DNA of 64,000 bases from a virus. The stretch is from positions 58,744 to 122,743 of IMG/VR virus record IMGVR_UViG_3300033153_008400. The stretch is one strand, 5' to 3'. A program made the position numbers and the translations under genes. Below the pieces are notes generated by a model, which saw nothing but the letters and a program-made list of their open reading frames with translations, ran no database searches and was not told the origin of the DNA. This document shows positions 21,415 to 30,374 of the stretch, in pieces; the stretch's first letter is position 1, and each line of letters begins with the position of its first letter.

Positions 21415-21981
21415 ATGAGTTATACACCACCACCACATTATCTTTTTGGAGTTACTTATGTAGAGCAAGGGACTGTGACAGAGACTACTACTGTGGTAAC
21501 AACTTGCCCCTTAGGAGTAACCTTCCCTGATGCAGGTGTTATAATAGAACCATCTACCCCAACACCTTTATATCTTATAGGGCCTACAACAGCCTATATA
21601 GGAGTTTCGGTGGAAAGTAGCAATTGTGAAGCAGCACCAGTACCGTTGCCACCAGAGGCATGTCCAGTAATATTAAGTACGAATTGTGTATTTTATGGTG
21701 GAAGTACATTGCCTAATACAAATATACAAGCACATGATTCTCTTACAGAGATATTAGAAAAGATAGACATTGTAATAACTGGAGGTGATAAAACTTTTGT
21801 ATTTACACAAGGATTGGTCTCAGCTATATGGACTATATTTCATGATATGGATAAATTTCCTTCAGTAGATGTACAAGATAATGGAGGAACTTGGCAAATA
21901 GGACAAGTAGATCATATAGATAATAAGAATTTAACAATAACATATTCATCAGGCTTCGCAGGAAAAGCCTATTTAAACTAA
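21415..21981 (+). CDS. Small tail/virion protein with C-terminal beta domain
   Basis: A 188-residue protein. The N-terminal half is rich in Pro, Thr and Val with a short Thr run (TETTTVVTT) and four Cys residues, so it looks extended or beta-structured. The last ~60 residues resemble a small beta domain that recurs at the ends of phage tail proteins: a pattern of His-x-Met followed by PSV, then a G-x-I-x-V-x-x-I segment and a closing F-x-G-K-A-Y-L-N. This end domain is typically found on tail-fibre or adaptor proteins. It starts the tail cluster and is followed after 5 bases by a fibre-like gene. Exact role unknown; a structural role is likely from context. Confidence 0.6.
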   Translation: MSYTPPPHYLFGVTYVEQGTVTETTTVVTTCPLGVTFPDAGVIIEPSTPTPLYLIGPTTAYIGVSVESSNCEAAPVPLPPEACPVILSTNCVFYGGSTLPNTNIQAHDSLTEILEKIDIVITGGDKTFVFTQGLVSAIWTIFHDMDKFPSVDVQDNGGTWQIGQVDHIDNKNLTITYSSGFAGKAYLN

Positions 21982-21986
21982 ATATT

Positions 21987-23813
21987 ATGGCACAACGAAG
22001 TTTTTTAGTAGATATAAATCTAAATCAGAATCAATTAGTATTACCAAGAATACATAACTTGGCAAGTGCTCCAGGAACACCAGTTTCAGGGCAATTGTAT
22101 TATGATACAGGAGATGATAATCTTTATGTATGGGATACTGTAGGATGGGTAGATCTTACTAATCAAGGAGCAGGAGCTGCAAATCTATCCTTAGGTACAG
22201 TAACTGCAACCACTATGAATGTAGACTCTGATACAGGTACAAATGCTACACTTGTTGCAGCAAATACGACAGAGGCAGGGTTATTAAGTGCTGCTAAATG
22301 GAACGAGATTGTAGCTAATAGTTTAAAAGATACAAATGTTTCTACAAACTTAAGTTTAGGTACAGTAACAGCAACTACCATGGATGTTAATTCCTCTGAT
22401 GGTACTAATGCTACTTTAGTAGCAGCGAATACCACAGAAGCAGGACTATTGAGTGCTGCTAAGTGGAATGAAATTGTAGCAAATTCTTTAAAGGATACAA
22501 ATGTTTCTACAGATTTAGGGTATACATCTAGTTCAACAGATGGTACTGTAACAAGTTCAGATGGAACAGATGCTACTTTAATTTTAGCAACACCAGTAGC
22601 AGGCACTAATTTAGCTGGTCTCATGTCTCCTGGTGATAAAACAAAACTTGATGGTATCACAGCAGGTGCAGAACCAGGTACCGTAACCAGTATTGGTGTC
22701 TCGGGAACTGATTTCGATATTACAAGTTCTCCTGTTACAACTTCAGGAACTATAGGACTAACTATAAAAGCTGATGCAGTCACAAATGCTAAATTAGCTA
22801 ATATGGCTGCTAATACTGTCAAGCTCAATGCTACAGGAGGTGCAGCAAATCCAACAGACTTTGCTCTTACTACTAATACCGTATTAGGTAGAATTGCTAG
22901 TAATATTGTAGCTATAGTTATTGATAATGATTTAACTGCAGTAAGTGGTTCACACGATACATTAGCTTCAGCATTATCTATTAAGACTTATGCTGATAAT
23001 CTTTTAGGCGCCAATGATGCAATGATCTTCAAAGGAACTGTTGGCTCAGGAGGGACTCATGAGATCGCAGCTTTTAATGCCTTAGATACTTATGATATAG
23101 GATGGGCTTATAAAGTAATTACAGCAGGTACCATAAAAGGTATAATTTCCGAAGTAGGTGATATGTTTATTTCTACAGTAGATAGAACAGGTGGTTCTGG
23201 TGTTGATGCTGACTGGGTAGTTCTTCAGACTAATTTAGATGGAGTTGTAATAGGACCTGCATCTGCAGTTGCTGATAATGTTGTTTTCTTTGATGGAACA
23301 TCAGGTAAACTTATTAAAGATAGTGGTGTAACCTTATCAGGATCAAATACTGGGGATAACCCAGGTGTTACTTCTGTAACAGGAACTGCTAGTAGAATTT
23401 CATCAACAGGAGGAACAACCCCTGTAATAGATATTGATGCTGCTTATGTAGGACAAACCAGTATTACTACTTTAGGTACAATTGGAACTGGTACATGGAC
23501 TGGTAGTGTAATTGCAGAGGCCTATTTAGAAAATCAGAGTGGTACCAATACAGGTGACCAGTCATTAGCTAGTTTAGGAGCAACAGGAAAATATGCAGCT
23601 TCATTTGGTAATGGTGCTTTGACAACATTTACTATTTCAGAAGCTACACACGGACTAGGAACTGATGGAGATTATATAGTTCAGGCGAGATTATTATCGA
23701 CAGAGGAAGTAGAAGAAGTACAAGTTAGTATTAATACTAGTACAGGATTAATAACAATAGATACTAATTCAGCTCCAGCTTCAAATGATTTGAGAATAAT
23801 AGTAATTGGATAA
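21987..23813 (+). CDS. Tail fibre / adhesin-like protein with internal repeats
   Basis: A 608-residue protein, low in Cys, very rich in Thr, Gly, Ala, Asn and Ser, as expected for a beta-rich fibre. The N-terminus (FLVDINLNQN) matches that of the next gene (FLVDIDLNGN) and may be a common virion-docking segment. An early motif with GQLYYDTGDDNLYVWD is typical of phage fibre proteins. A ~55-residue module beginning LSLGTVTATTM and ending AAKWNEIVANSLKDTNVST occurs twice in tandem (about nt 22184-22350 and 22350-22515). Later there are segments such as GTNTGDQSLASLG seen in fibres and collar-whisker proteins. A receptor-binding or fibre-shaft role is likely; no enzymatic motif is visible. Confidence 0.7.
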   Translation: MAQRSFLVDINLNQNQLVLPRIHNLASAPGTPVSGQLYYDTGDDNLYVWDTVGWVDLTNQGAGAANLSLGTVTATTMNVDSDTGTNATLVAANTTEAGLLSAAKWNEIVANSLKDTNVSTNLSLGTVTATTMDVNSSDGTNATLVAANTTEAGLLSAAKWNEIVANSLKDTNVSTDLGYTSSSTDGTVTSSDGTDATLILATPVAGTNLAGLMSPGDKTKLDGITAGAEPGTVTSIGVSGTDFDITSSPVTTSGTIGLTIKADAVTNAKLANMAANTVKLNATGGAANPTDFALTTNTVLGRIASNIVAIVIDNDLTAVSGSHDTLASALSIKTYADNLLGANDAMIFKGTVGSGGTHEIAAFNALDTYDIGWAYKVITAGTIKGIISEVGDMFISTVDRTGGSGVDADWVVLQTNLDGVVIGPASAVADNVVFFDGTSGKLIKDSGVTLSGSNTGDNPGVTSVTGTASRISSTGGTTPVIDIDAAYVGQTSITTLGTIGTGTWTGSVIAEAYLENQSGTNTGDQSLASLGATGKYAASFGNGALTTFTISEATHGLGTDGDYIVQARLLSTEEVEEVQVSINTSTGLITIDTNSAPASNDLRIIVIG

Positions 23814-23822
23814 TATTAACCT

Positions 23823-24890
23823 ATGGCAGCGAAGAAATTTTTAGTAGACATAGATCTAAATGGTAATGTTATAATTGATGGAGATACTACTTTAGGATTT
23901 GTAACTCCTATTGCAGTGACAACCCTTAATTTACCTGCTAAGACAGTTGGTACATATACACTTGCTACTTTAGCAGACATTCCTACAACTATAGTTGGTA
24001 TAACTGGAACTAAGACTGAGTTTGACACGGCTGTTACAGATAGTGATTTTGTGTGGGCAGAAGATAATGAACCCATAACTGGACTTTGGAATTTTAAAAA
24101 TAATGGGGCAGGTGGATTTACCGATTATGATATTTCAATAGGTGATACAGATGTATCACCTACCTATGGTATGGCAAGATTTGGTTCTGCTACTATTGGA
24201 AGAACAAGTAGAAATACTGCAAATCTTGATTTAGATGGAACAGTAGTGATTATAAATAATGATACTCCTGCAACAAGTAATATCTTATTTGCTATGTTGG
24301 ATGGTAGTAATTCACTTCGATTTGCTTTACCAAAAAGTGCAGTAGGTAATGCAACCTACAATCCACGTTCTATGCTTTTAGCTGGGCCAGTGGTTAATGA
24401 TGATACAGTAGTTACAGTAGGATATTGGCAAGGTCAAGGAATATTTCATAATCTTGCTTGTGATACTGGAACAGATGGTGCTGATTTAGGTGTTCAGAAT
24501 GATTTAGAAGTTGAGGGAAATATATTTATAGATTCCATAAAAGAAAGTACAATAGATACTGGTGTAACAATTGATGGTTTATTAATCAAAGATGGTGGAA
24601 TACCTGAAGCAGCAGTAACTACTCATGAAACTGCATTGTCAATAGCATGGAGTCAGATAACAGGGGAGCCTACTACATTTAGTGGATATGGTATTAGTGA
24701 TACGATGGCTAATTTAGACTCAGCAATATCTGATGGTGATGTAGCTTATCAAGATCAAACATTAGTAGTGGGAGATCATGGAACAGCATCTGTAGATCAA
24801 GTAGTAAATGTTTGTTATGGTACAAGCTCAACCCCTCCAACAGCAAGTGGAACAACAGAAGGGACATTATATATTCAATATACTGCATAA
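23823..24890 (+). CDS. Tail fibre-like protein, paralogous N-terminus to its neighbour
   Basis: A 355-residue protein sharing the N-terminal FLVDI(N/D)LN pattern with the preceding fibre gene, from which it is separated by 9 bases. The middle (GLWNFKNNGAG, then a stretch naming variable Gly/Asp/Thr loops) resembles fibre proteins that carry short beta repeats. The C-terminal ~60 residues include VGDHGTASVDQVVNVCYG and a GTTEGTLYIQY ending, a pattern common at the tips of phage appendage proteins. Likely an alternative or second appendage subunit using the same docking segment. No catalytic motif seen. Confidence 0.65.
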   Translation: MAAKKFLVDIDLNGNVIIDGDTTLGFVTPIAVTTLNLPAKTVGTYTLATLADIPTTIVGITGTKTEFDTAVTDSDFVWAEDNEPITGLWNFKNNGAGGFTDYDISIGDTDVSPTYGMARFGSATIGRTSRNTANLDLDGTVVIINNDTPATSNILFAMLDGSNSLRFALPKSAVGNATYNPRSMLLAGPVVNDDTVVTVGYWQGQGIFHNLACDTGTDGADLGVQNDLEVEGNIFIDSIKESTIDTGVTIDGLLIKDGGIPEAAVTTHETALSIAWSQITGEPTTFSGYGISDTMANLDSAISDGDVAYQDQTLVVGDHGTASVDQVVNVCYGTSSTPPTASGTTEGTLYIQYTA

Positions 24891-24910
24891 TAATTTTAAA
24901 ACTAAACAAT

Positions 24911-25342
24911 ATGGCAATATTAAATTTAGATGATTGGGCTGATATTATACAAGCAAGTCCAATATTAAATATCCAGCAATGTAATGACCTTAGAGAATCT
25001 GTTCATGCAGGAGTATTTGATGATACAAAAATGATTAAAATTTTTCAATATTCAGGATCTATTGATTTTATAAATAGTCATTCAGATTTATGGAAGATTA
25101 CTAAAAATTTTATAAAAAATTATATGTTTGATGATAATCCAACTCCTGAAGAAGAGGAAGATCCAAACTACATATATGATGTTATTACAAAGAAAAAAGG
25201 AGATTTTTTAGAAAGAGAAATTGATAAAATAAATGAATTTCCTATACAATTAAGAAATGAAATATTAATTGAAATAGGTGAACAAATGGGAGGTAACCTA
25301 TCTACAAAATTACAAACAGCAATAGACTTACTTAATAGTTAG
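24911..25342 (+). CDS. Small helical protein in tail cluster, unknown function
   Basis: A 143-residue acidic, mostly helical protein, unlike its beta-rich neighbours. The frame is open further upstream, but that extension overlaps the previous gene and encodes an unlikely segment; ATG at 24911, 20 bases after the previous stop, is the sensible start. There is an acidic Glu-rich linker (EEEEDP) near residue 85. It ends 3 bases before the next tail gene. It could be an assembly chaperone or a small structural subunit, but I do not recognise a family. Confidence 0.6.
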   Translation: MAILNLDDWADIIQASPILNIQQCNDLRESVHAGVFDDTKMIKIFQYSGSIDFINSHSDLWKITKNFIKNYMFDDNPTPEEEEDPNYIYDVITKKKGDFLEREIDKINEFPIQLRNEILIEIGEQMGGNLSTKLQTAIDLLNS

Positions 25343-25345
25343 AAA

Positions 25346-28300
25346 ATGGCATATCCAGTATATCAAAGTAATGGTGGAATAGGAACAGGAACAGCTTATG
25401 AAGTAGTTGTTGATTATCCTTCTACTGTAAATGCAGATGATATACTTATTGCTTGTATCATGGATGCTGATAATGATACGTTTGATACACCTTTCGGATG
25501 GACTAAAATATATGAAGATGGTACAGTTAATAACTGTTCAGTAGCTTTTTATTGGAAACGAGCTGACGGAACAGAAACAGGTTCAGTTACTTTTACGTCT
25601 TTACTTAATGCAGGTTCTTTAGTAGCGGGTATTATGTATCGTTATTCAGGTTGCATTAAAACTGGTGTTCCATTTGAAGAAAAAGCACAGTATGCTGTTA
25701 CACAAGCTACATCACAAGTTATTGGTTGGGGAGCTATGTTTCCTGCTAATGGTACAGATAGACTTGCAGTAGCTTTTAATATTGTTGAGGATAATACCAT
25801 ATCTGGGTTTTCAGGTACAGGATGGACAGAAGATAGCAGATTATCTACATCAGTAGGTGGTGATGCTCATTTTGCAGCCGCTTCTGAAGAATTTACTACT
25901 TATGGTAGTGTTGCTACATGGACTTCAGGAAATGAATATAATGGAGGTTTAGGATTATATCTACTTCCTGAACCTGAAATAGATGTTACTTTAAATACAG
26001 CAGATGCATATGATTTTGAAGAAGATACTACTCCTACATTAGAATTTACAGGTGATGCAGTAAGTAATGAAGATTTAGAATATGAAATACAAATTGATAC
26101 TGTTAATACTTTTAATTCAGATGAACGAAATGATGATGGTTATTCTGAAAGTAATTACGATACTGATGCTCCTATTGGCGATTTTACAACAAATAAAGGA
26201 ATAGCTCAAAGTTTTACAGCTCAATCAAGTTCTATCCTTAAATCATTAGATGTTTATCTTAAAAAGATAAGTGCTCCAACAGGAAATGCAGTAGCTAAAC
26301 TTTATTATCATGGAGGTAATTATGGTAGTATTACACTCTCAGCTCCAATAGGAGATGTATTAGCTATTTCTGATACCTTTGATGTCTCAACATTAACAAC
26401 ATCTTATGAAACTGTTACTTTTAATTTTCCTACTTTTTTTGAATTAGAAGAAGGAACTTATTATTTTATTTCTATTGAATATACTGGTGATAGTTCTAAT
26501 TATTTAGAAGCTAAAATAGATACATCTTCTCCAACTCATAGTGGAGTTATAGCTGCATTAAATAGTTCTAATGAATGGTATGGAACAGGTTTTGATTATG
26601 ATTTATGTTTTCAATTAAAAGTAAGTATTCCTTTAATCCAAGCATTATCAGAAGTACCAGATGCAGGGTTTTTGAATACAACAGATAATTGGGAAGCTAC
26701 TACATATTACTTCGATGGTTCAGATGCAGCAGCAGTAGATAGTGGTACAGATTGGGTTGATGTTACTAATTCTGATGATGGTTCTATTTCTACTTATGCT
26801 TATATACCATCAGGAACTTCTATTCTAAAAATAGAGGGAACTAATGCACCTGCAAGTGGTAATACCATTACTCTTGTAAGAACAAGAATATATTATGATG
26901 ATGATGATAATGATACTCCTCATTGGAGTTCTTATTATAATTTATCAATCCCTTCAGGTGGTTGGACATGGGCTAAAGTTCAAGCATTAGAATCTTCTTA
27001 TCTTGTAGGAGGAGGGATATGTACTTTTACTGTTGATACAAATGGAGATGCCGAAGAACTTTTATTTGAAACTTTCAGTTCTTATGATTTTAGAGTTTAC
27101 AAAGTAGAAATAGAAGTAATCACAGGAGATTGGCATCCATTTGATGACAATGAAAAGGTAAGTTATACGGTACAACCAATTGTTCCAAGTATTATAGAAA
27201 CATTTTATTTTGATGGTAGTGATTTACCAGCAGAAGACCAAGGTAGTGATTGGGTTAATGTTACTAATCTTGATGATGGTAGTATATCTACTTACATGTA
27301 CACTACTTCTTTACTTTCATCAGCTATATGGTGTGATGGTACAAATGCACCATCTTCAGGAAGTGCCATTGTAAAAGTACGAACAAGAATTTATGTAGAA
27401 AATGGACAAGGTAATCCTCTTTTATGGGATATTTGGGACGAAACTTCAACTGAATTATTAACTTATGAAGATTACCCTATTGATTTTTCTTTAGGATGGA
27501 CAGATTATGTGAATGTATTGGCTCCTATAGGTGGATGGACATGGGCTGGTGTACAAGGACTTTCATTAGCTATATCCTCAGGATCAGGAAGTGCAGGGCA
27601 AGTTGATGTCTATAAAATGGAAATAGAAGTTACTTCATTAGGTCCTTTACCTGCACCAACAGGAACAGATGTTTACTATTGGAGAGCAAGGGCTAAAAAC
27701 CCAACAGGAATTAATATTTGGGATGATTGGAGTTTCTTAGCTACTCCTATAACTACATATTATTTCGATGGGAGTGATGCAGGTGCAGTAGATACGGATG
27801 CTGTTTGGACAGACGAAACGAACACAGACGATGGTTCTACATCTACCTATGGTTATACCACAACATTAGGTTCAGAAACTACAAATGAAGTTATAATAGA
27901 AGGAACAAATGCTCCTGCAAGTGGAGCAGATATTTTTTCTGTTAGAGCAAGATATTATGCTAATTTTTCAGGGGGTGATGGTTGGTCTGATTATGTAGAA
28001 TTATCTATTCCTTCGGGCGGTTGGACATGGGCTAAACTACAAGCTCTTGAAGCTATTACTTATTATACACAACAAATTGGAGAATATGGAGCTTTATCTA
28101 TATACACAAATGGATTAGGAGAAAGATTACTTCAAGTAATAGCTCATAACGAAATTGCCACAACTCAATATAATCTTTATAAAATAGAACTTGAAGTAAC
28201 CCCTTACAAAACTTTTGAACTTACAGAAGCAACAGGTACTACTACGACTACCACAACAGTAGGAGGAGGAATTAATATAAAAGTAAACATAGGAGATGAT

Positions 28301-28402
28301 TGGAAAGAAGCAACAGCTATGAAAATAAACATAGGGGATGATTGGAAGGAAGTGATAACTGTAAAACAAAATATAGGAGGAATTTGGAAAACAGTTTTTT
28401 AA
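25346..28402 (+). CDS. Large modular tail/adhesin protein with Thr tract
   Basis: A 1018-residue beta-rich protein. The first ~210 residues form a domain with GWTKI and FYWKRADG, similar to N-terminal domains of many phage tail proteins. The middle includes a region (about 250-430) resembling carbohydrate-binding or jelly-roll modules. Three related ~120-150-residue modules follow, each beginning (T/F)YYFDGSD or FYFDGSD and containing an (E/D)GTNAP(A/S)SG loop; two of them end with a GGWTWA(K/G) segment. Near the C-terminus there is a Thr run (GTTTTTTTV), followed by three copies of a short NIGDDWKE-type repeat (the last is NIGGIWK). This layout fits a surface-exposed binding protein at the tail. 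Stop TAA at 28400-28402 is followed by the lysis genes. Confidence 0.7.
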   Translation: MAYPVYQSNGGIGTGTAYEVVVDYPSTVNADDILIACIMDADNDTFDTPFGWTKIYEDGTVNNCSVAFYWKRADGTETGSVTFTSLLNAGSLVAGIMYRYSGCIKTGVPFEEKAQYAVTQATSQVIGWGAMFPANGTDRLAVAFNIVEDNTISGFSGTGWTEDSRLSTSVGGDAHFAAASEEFTTYGSVATWTSGNEYNGGLGLYLLPEPEIDVTLNTADAYDFEEDTTPTLEFTGDAVSNEDLEYEIQIDTVNTFNSDERNDDGYSESNYDTDAPIGDFTTNKGIAQSFTAQSSSILKSLDVYLKKISAPTGNAVAKLYYHGGNYGSITLSAPIGDVLAISDTFDVSTLTTSYETVTFNFPTFFELEEGTYYFISIEYTGDSSNYLEAKIDTSSPTHSGVIAALNSSNEWYGTGFDYDLCFQLKVSIPLIQALSEVPDAGFLNTTDNWEATTYYFDGSDAAAVDSGTDWVDVTNSDDGSISTYAYIPSGTSILKIEGTNAPASGNTITLVRTRIYYDDDDNDTPHWSSYYNLSIPSGGWTWAKVQALESSYLVGGGICTFTVDTNGDAEELLFETFSSYDFRVYKVEIEVITGDWHPFDDNEKVSYTVQPIVPSIIETFYFDGSDLPAEDQGSDWVNVTNLDDGSISTYMYTTSLLSSAIWCDGTNAPSSGSAIVKVRTRIYVENGQGNPLLWDIWDETSTELLTYEDYPIDFSLGWTDYVNVLAPIGGWTWAGVQGLSLAISSGSGSAGQVDVYKMEIEVTSLGPLPAPTGTDVYYWRARAKNPTGINIWDDWSFLATPITTYYFDGSDAGAVDTDAVWTDETNTDDGSTSTYGYTTTLGSETTNEVIIEGTNAPASGADIFSVRARYYANFSGGDGWSDYVELSIPSGGWTWAKLQALEAITYYTQQIGEYGALSIYTNGLGERLLQVIAHNEIATTQYNLYKIELEVTPYKTFELTEATGTTTTTTTVGGGINIKVNIGDDWKEATAMKINIGDDWKEVITVKQNIGGIWKTVF

Positions 28403-28418
28403 TAATTAAATTCGTATT

Positions 28419-28712
28419 GTGAAACAAAAGGAAATGATAATAGAAAAAGAAGTAAAACCTCTTATTGACTATTTGGTAGACAGACTTGTAAGTAGAAAAT
28501 TCATTGCTGCATGTGTAGCCACATGGTTAGTTTGGAATGATAAAATTGATGGTAATGCATGGACTATTTTTATGGCTTGGTATATTTCAACATTAGTGTT
28601 CTTAAAAATATTACCATTTTTTGCTAAAAAGCAAGAACGAAACTTTAAGCATTTTAGATTTAAAAAAGATGATAATGCTATTGATACAAAACACATACCA
28701 GAAAAGGATTAA
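28419..28712 (+). CDS. Holin-like membrane protein
   Basis: A 97-residue protein that starts with GTG at 28419 (an ATG at 28434 is an alternative). After a charged N-terminus there are two hydrophobic segments (about residues 27-42 and 48-65), a short charged hairpin between them, and a Lys-rich C-terminal tail. Two membrane spans plus basic tail in under 100 residues is the usual plan of class II holins, which open the inner membrane at the end of infection. It is first in a run of small genes containing a DUF5675 protein and spanin-like proteins, which supports a lysis role. No sequence family was identified. Confidence 0.55.
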   Translation: MKQKEMIIEKEVKPLIDYLVDRLVSRKFIAACVATWLVWNDKIDGNAWTIFMAWYISTLVFLKILPFFAKKQERNFKHFRFKKDDNAIDTKHIPEKD

Positions 28713-28728
28713 CGAAATACTACACGCA

Positions 28729-28977
28729 ATGACACAGACATTAAACAAAGTTACGTTTGGACATCTTCTCACTATTTTAGCAATAATTCTAATACCATTA
28801 CTTGTTTGGGGAGTTTCAATAGAGAATAGATTTGAACAGGTAATTGACAATACAGAAGATATTAAAGATCTTGAAAAAGAAGATAAATCTTTAGAAGATA
28901 CTATAGATACAAATCATATTGAAATAATGAAAGTATTACTTGAAATTCAAATAGAACAAGCAAAAGCACATAAATAA
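28729..28977 (+). CDS. Small membrane protein, possible second holin/antiholin
   Basis: Starting at ATG 28729 (a longer frame upstream overlaps the previous gene and is unlikely), this 82-residue protein has one hydrophobic span (about residues 12-29: LLTILAIILIPLLVWGV) followed by an acidic, coiled-coil-like tail rich in Asp, Glu and Ile. This fits a single-span membrane protein with its helix tail on one side of the inner membrane. Its stop shares a base with the start of the next gene at 28977. In the lysis cassette it could be a holin partner, antiholin or pinholin; this is inference from size and place. Confidence 0.5.
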   Translation: MTQTLNKVTFGHLLTILAIILIPLLVWGVSIENRFEQVIDNTEDIKDLEKEDKSLEDTIDTNHIEIMKVLLEIQIEQAKAHK

Positions 28978-29420
28978 TGGTACCTATAATTAAAATAGAA
29001 AGAATGTGGCAAAATGTTAATGAAACATTTGGAACTTGTACAGTTATAGGAAACGAGAACATGCCTTTATTTTCATCATTATGTGTTGAAAGAGGTTGGA
29101 GAAATAATAAAAAAAGTGTCAGTTGTATCCCTAAAGATTCTGGACCATATGAAGTTGTATGGGAATATTCTAATAAATTTAAAAGAATGTTATGGGAAAT
29201 TAAAGGAGTCCCTAATAGAAGTGAGACCAAGTTTCATGTTTCAAATTACTGGCACGATCTAAATGGTTGTATTTCCCTTGGGAGACGACCTAAGGATATT
29301 GATAAAGATGGTTATATGGATGTGACTTCATCTACTGATACTATTAATGATTTTCATAGAGCTTTGAAACATTTTGACAAAGCTATACTAGTAATAGTAG
29401 GTAAACAAAATATATCATAA
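28977..29420 (+). CDS. DUF5675-family protein, putative lysis enzyme
   Basis: A 147-residue protein with the pattern I know from DUF5675: an N-terminal strand ending in TFGTCTV, a loop with SCIPKDSGPYEV, the conserved VPNRSETKFHVSN segment, and GCISLGRR (Gly-Cys within a G-C-I-x-L-G turn). The fold of this family resembles L,D-transpeptidase-like domains and its genes often lie in phage lysis regions, so a cell-wall role is plausible, though the reaction is not established. It overlaps its neighbours by single bases on both sides (28977 and 29420), showing a tight lysis operon. No separate classical lysozyme or amidase is visible in the window. Confidence 0.65.
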   Translation: MVPIIKIERMWQNVNETFGTCTVIGNENMPLFSSLCVERGWRNNKKSVSCIPKDSGPYEVVWEYSNKFKRMLWEIKGVPNRSETKFHVSNYWHDLNGCISLGRRPKDIDKDGYMDVTSSTDTINDFHRALKHFDKAILVIVGKQNIS

Positions 29421-29806
29421 TGATAGAAAATTTAAAAAAATACAAATGGGTATACACTGTTTTAGTTATTATAATTGGAGGTGCTACATGGATCTATACT
29501 CAAGGTGGAATTGATTACGATAAAGAAAGTAGATTATTTACTACTCCTGAAAAAAGAATTGAAACTGAAACTTATTTTGAACAACGACCTTCTCCAGTAC
29601 AAGAAATGCGACAACTTATTTTAGATAGTGTTGCAGCTAGAGAAGTGATTAAAAATTCTAAAGATGCTACACGTTCAAGAGCTAAACGAGATTCTTTATA
29701 TAAAGAAGAACGTAAAGCTAGGCAGATAACTGATTCTATAAATAAGTTAAATGCAGATCAGATGTATCAGATCAAGGAAGAACTCAAAAGAATTAAACAA
29801 GAATGA
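29420..29806 (+). CDS. Spanin-like membrane-anchored coiled-coil protein
   Basis: A 128-residue protein with a short basic N-terminus, a single hydrophobic helix at about residues 9-26, and a long charged helical tail (about 60-128) rich in Lys, Glu, Arg and Asp with heptad-like spacing. That is the architecture of an inner-membrane spanin (i-spanin, like lambda Rz): anchored in the inner membrane and reaching across the periplasm as a coiled coil. The stop overlaps the start of the next gene, which encodes a lipoprotein, by four bases; this overlap is typical of i-spanin/o-spanin pairs. No enzyme motif is present. Confidence 0.55.
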   Translation: MIENLKKYKWVYTVLVIIIGGATWIYTQGGIDYDKESRLFTTPEKRIETETYFEQRPSPVQEMRQLILDSVAAREVIKNSKDATRSRAKRDSLYKEERKARQITDSINKLNADQMYQIKEELKRIKQE

Positions 29807-30366
29807 AAAATCTACTAATTATATTCATATCAGTATTTCTTATAGGATGTTTAGGTTCTAAAACAGTCAGTGAATCTACCATTAAAACAAAAGAAGTTGA
29901 TAAATCTGAAAAGGTAAAAGATTCTATTTCTACCAAAGATACCAATAAAGCAATTGATGATAAGATTGTTACACCAGTACCAAAAACTGGTAATGCTGAG
30001 ATGGATGCAAGATTTGATGCATTATTATCAGCTATGAATACATCTAAAACTTCAGGAGATAACTCTTATAAGCGTTATTATGACGAAAATACACGACAAC
30101 TCATAGAAGAATTTAAAATAGGTGAGACCACTTCTGAGAAGATTGATGTTAATGAGAGTGAAAAAGTTGAAAAAACCTTTGAAGAGCAACAAAATGAATA
30201 CTTTAAAAAGAAAATAACAACAATGCCCTGGTACCTATGGGTTGCATTATTTGTATTCTTATGGCCTACTATATGGAAGTTCTTGAAGCCAATTATACAA
30301 GTAGCTACAGGACCAGCTAATATAGTAACAGGAGTGACTAATCTTATAAAACCAAAAGATAAATAA
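29803..30366 (+). CDS. Lipoprotein with C-terminal membrane span (spanin-like)
   Basis: A 187-residue protein with an N-terminal signal peptide ending in a lipobox LIGC (Cys16), a long charged, helix-prone middle, and a hydrophobic segment at about residues 142-160 followed by a Lys-containing tail. Outer-membrane lipid anchor at one end and inner-membrane helix at the other is the plan of a unimolecular spanin (u-spanin, as in phage T1), which fuses inner and outer membranes in the last step of lysis. Because the preceding gene looks like an i-spanin, an alternative is an o-spanin with an additional membrane-active C-terminus. Both readings place it in outer-membrane disruption. Confidence 0.6.
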   Translation: MKNLLIIFISVFLIGCLGSKTVSESTIKTKEVDKSEKVKDSISTKDTNKAIDDKIVTPVPKTGNAEMDARFDALLSAMNTSKTSGDNSYKRYYDENTRQLIEEFKIGETTSEKIDVNESEKVEKTFEEQQNEYFKKKITTMPWYLWVALFVFLWPTIWKFLKPIIQVATGPANIVTGVTNLIKPKDK

Positions 30367-30374
30367 AATATTTT

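Noticed and set aside
22163-22828. Long open frame on the minus strand inside the fibre gene
   Set aside because: It is antisense to a clearly coding, repeat-bearing fibre gene; its hydrophobic Val/Ala/Ser composition is a by-product of Thr/Ala/Asn-rich codons.
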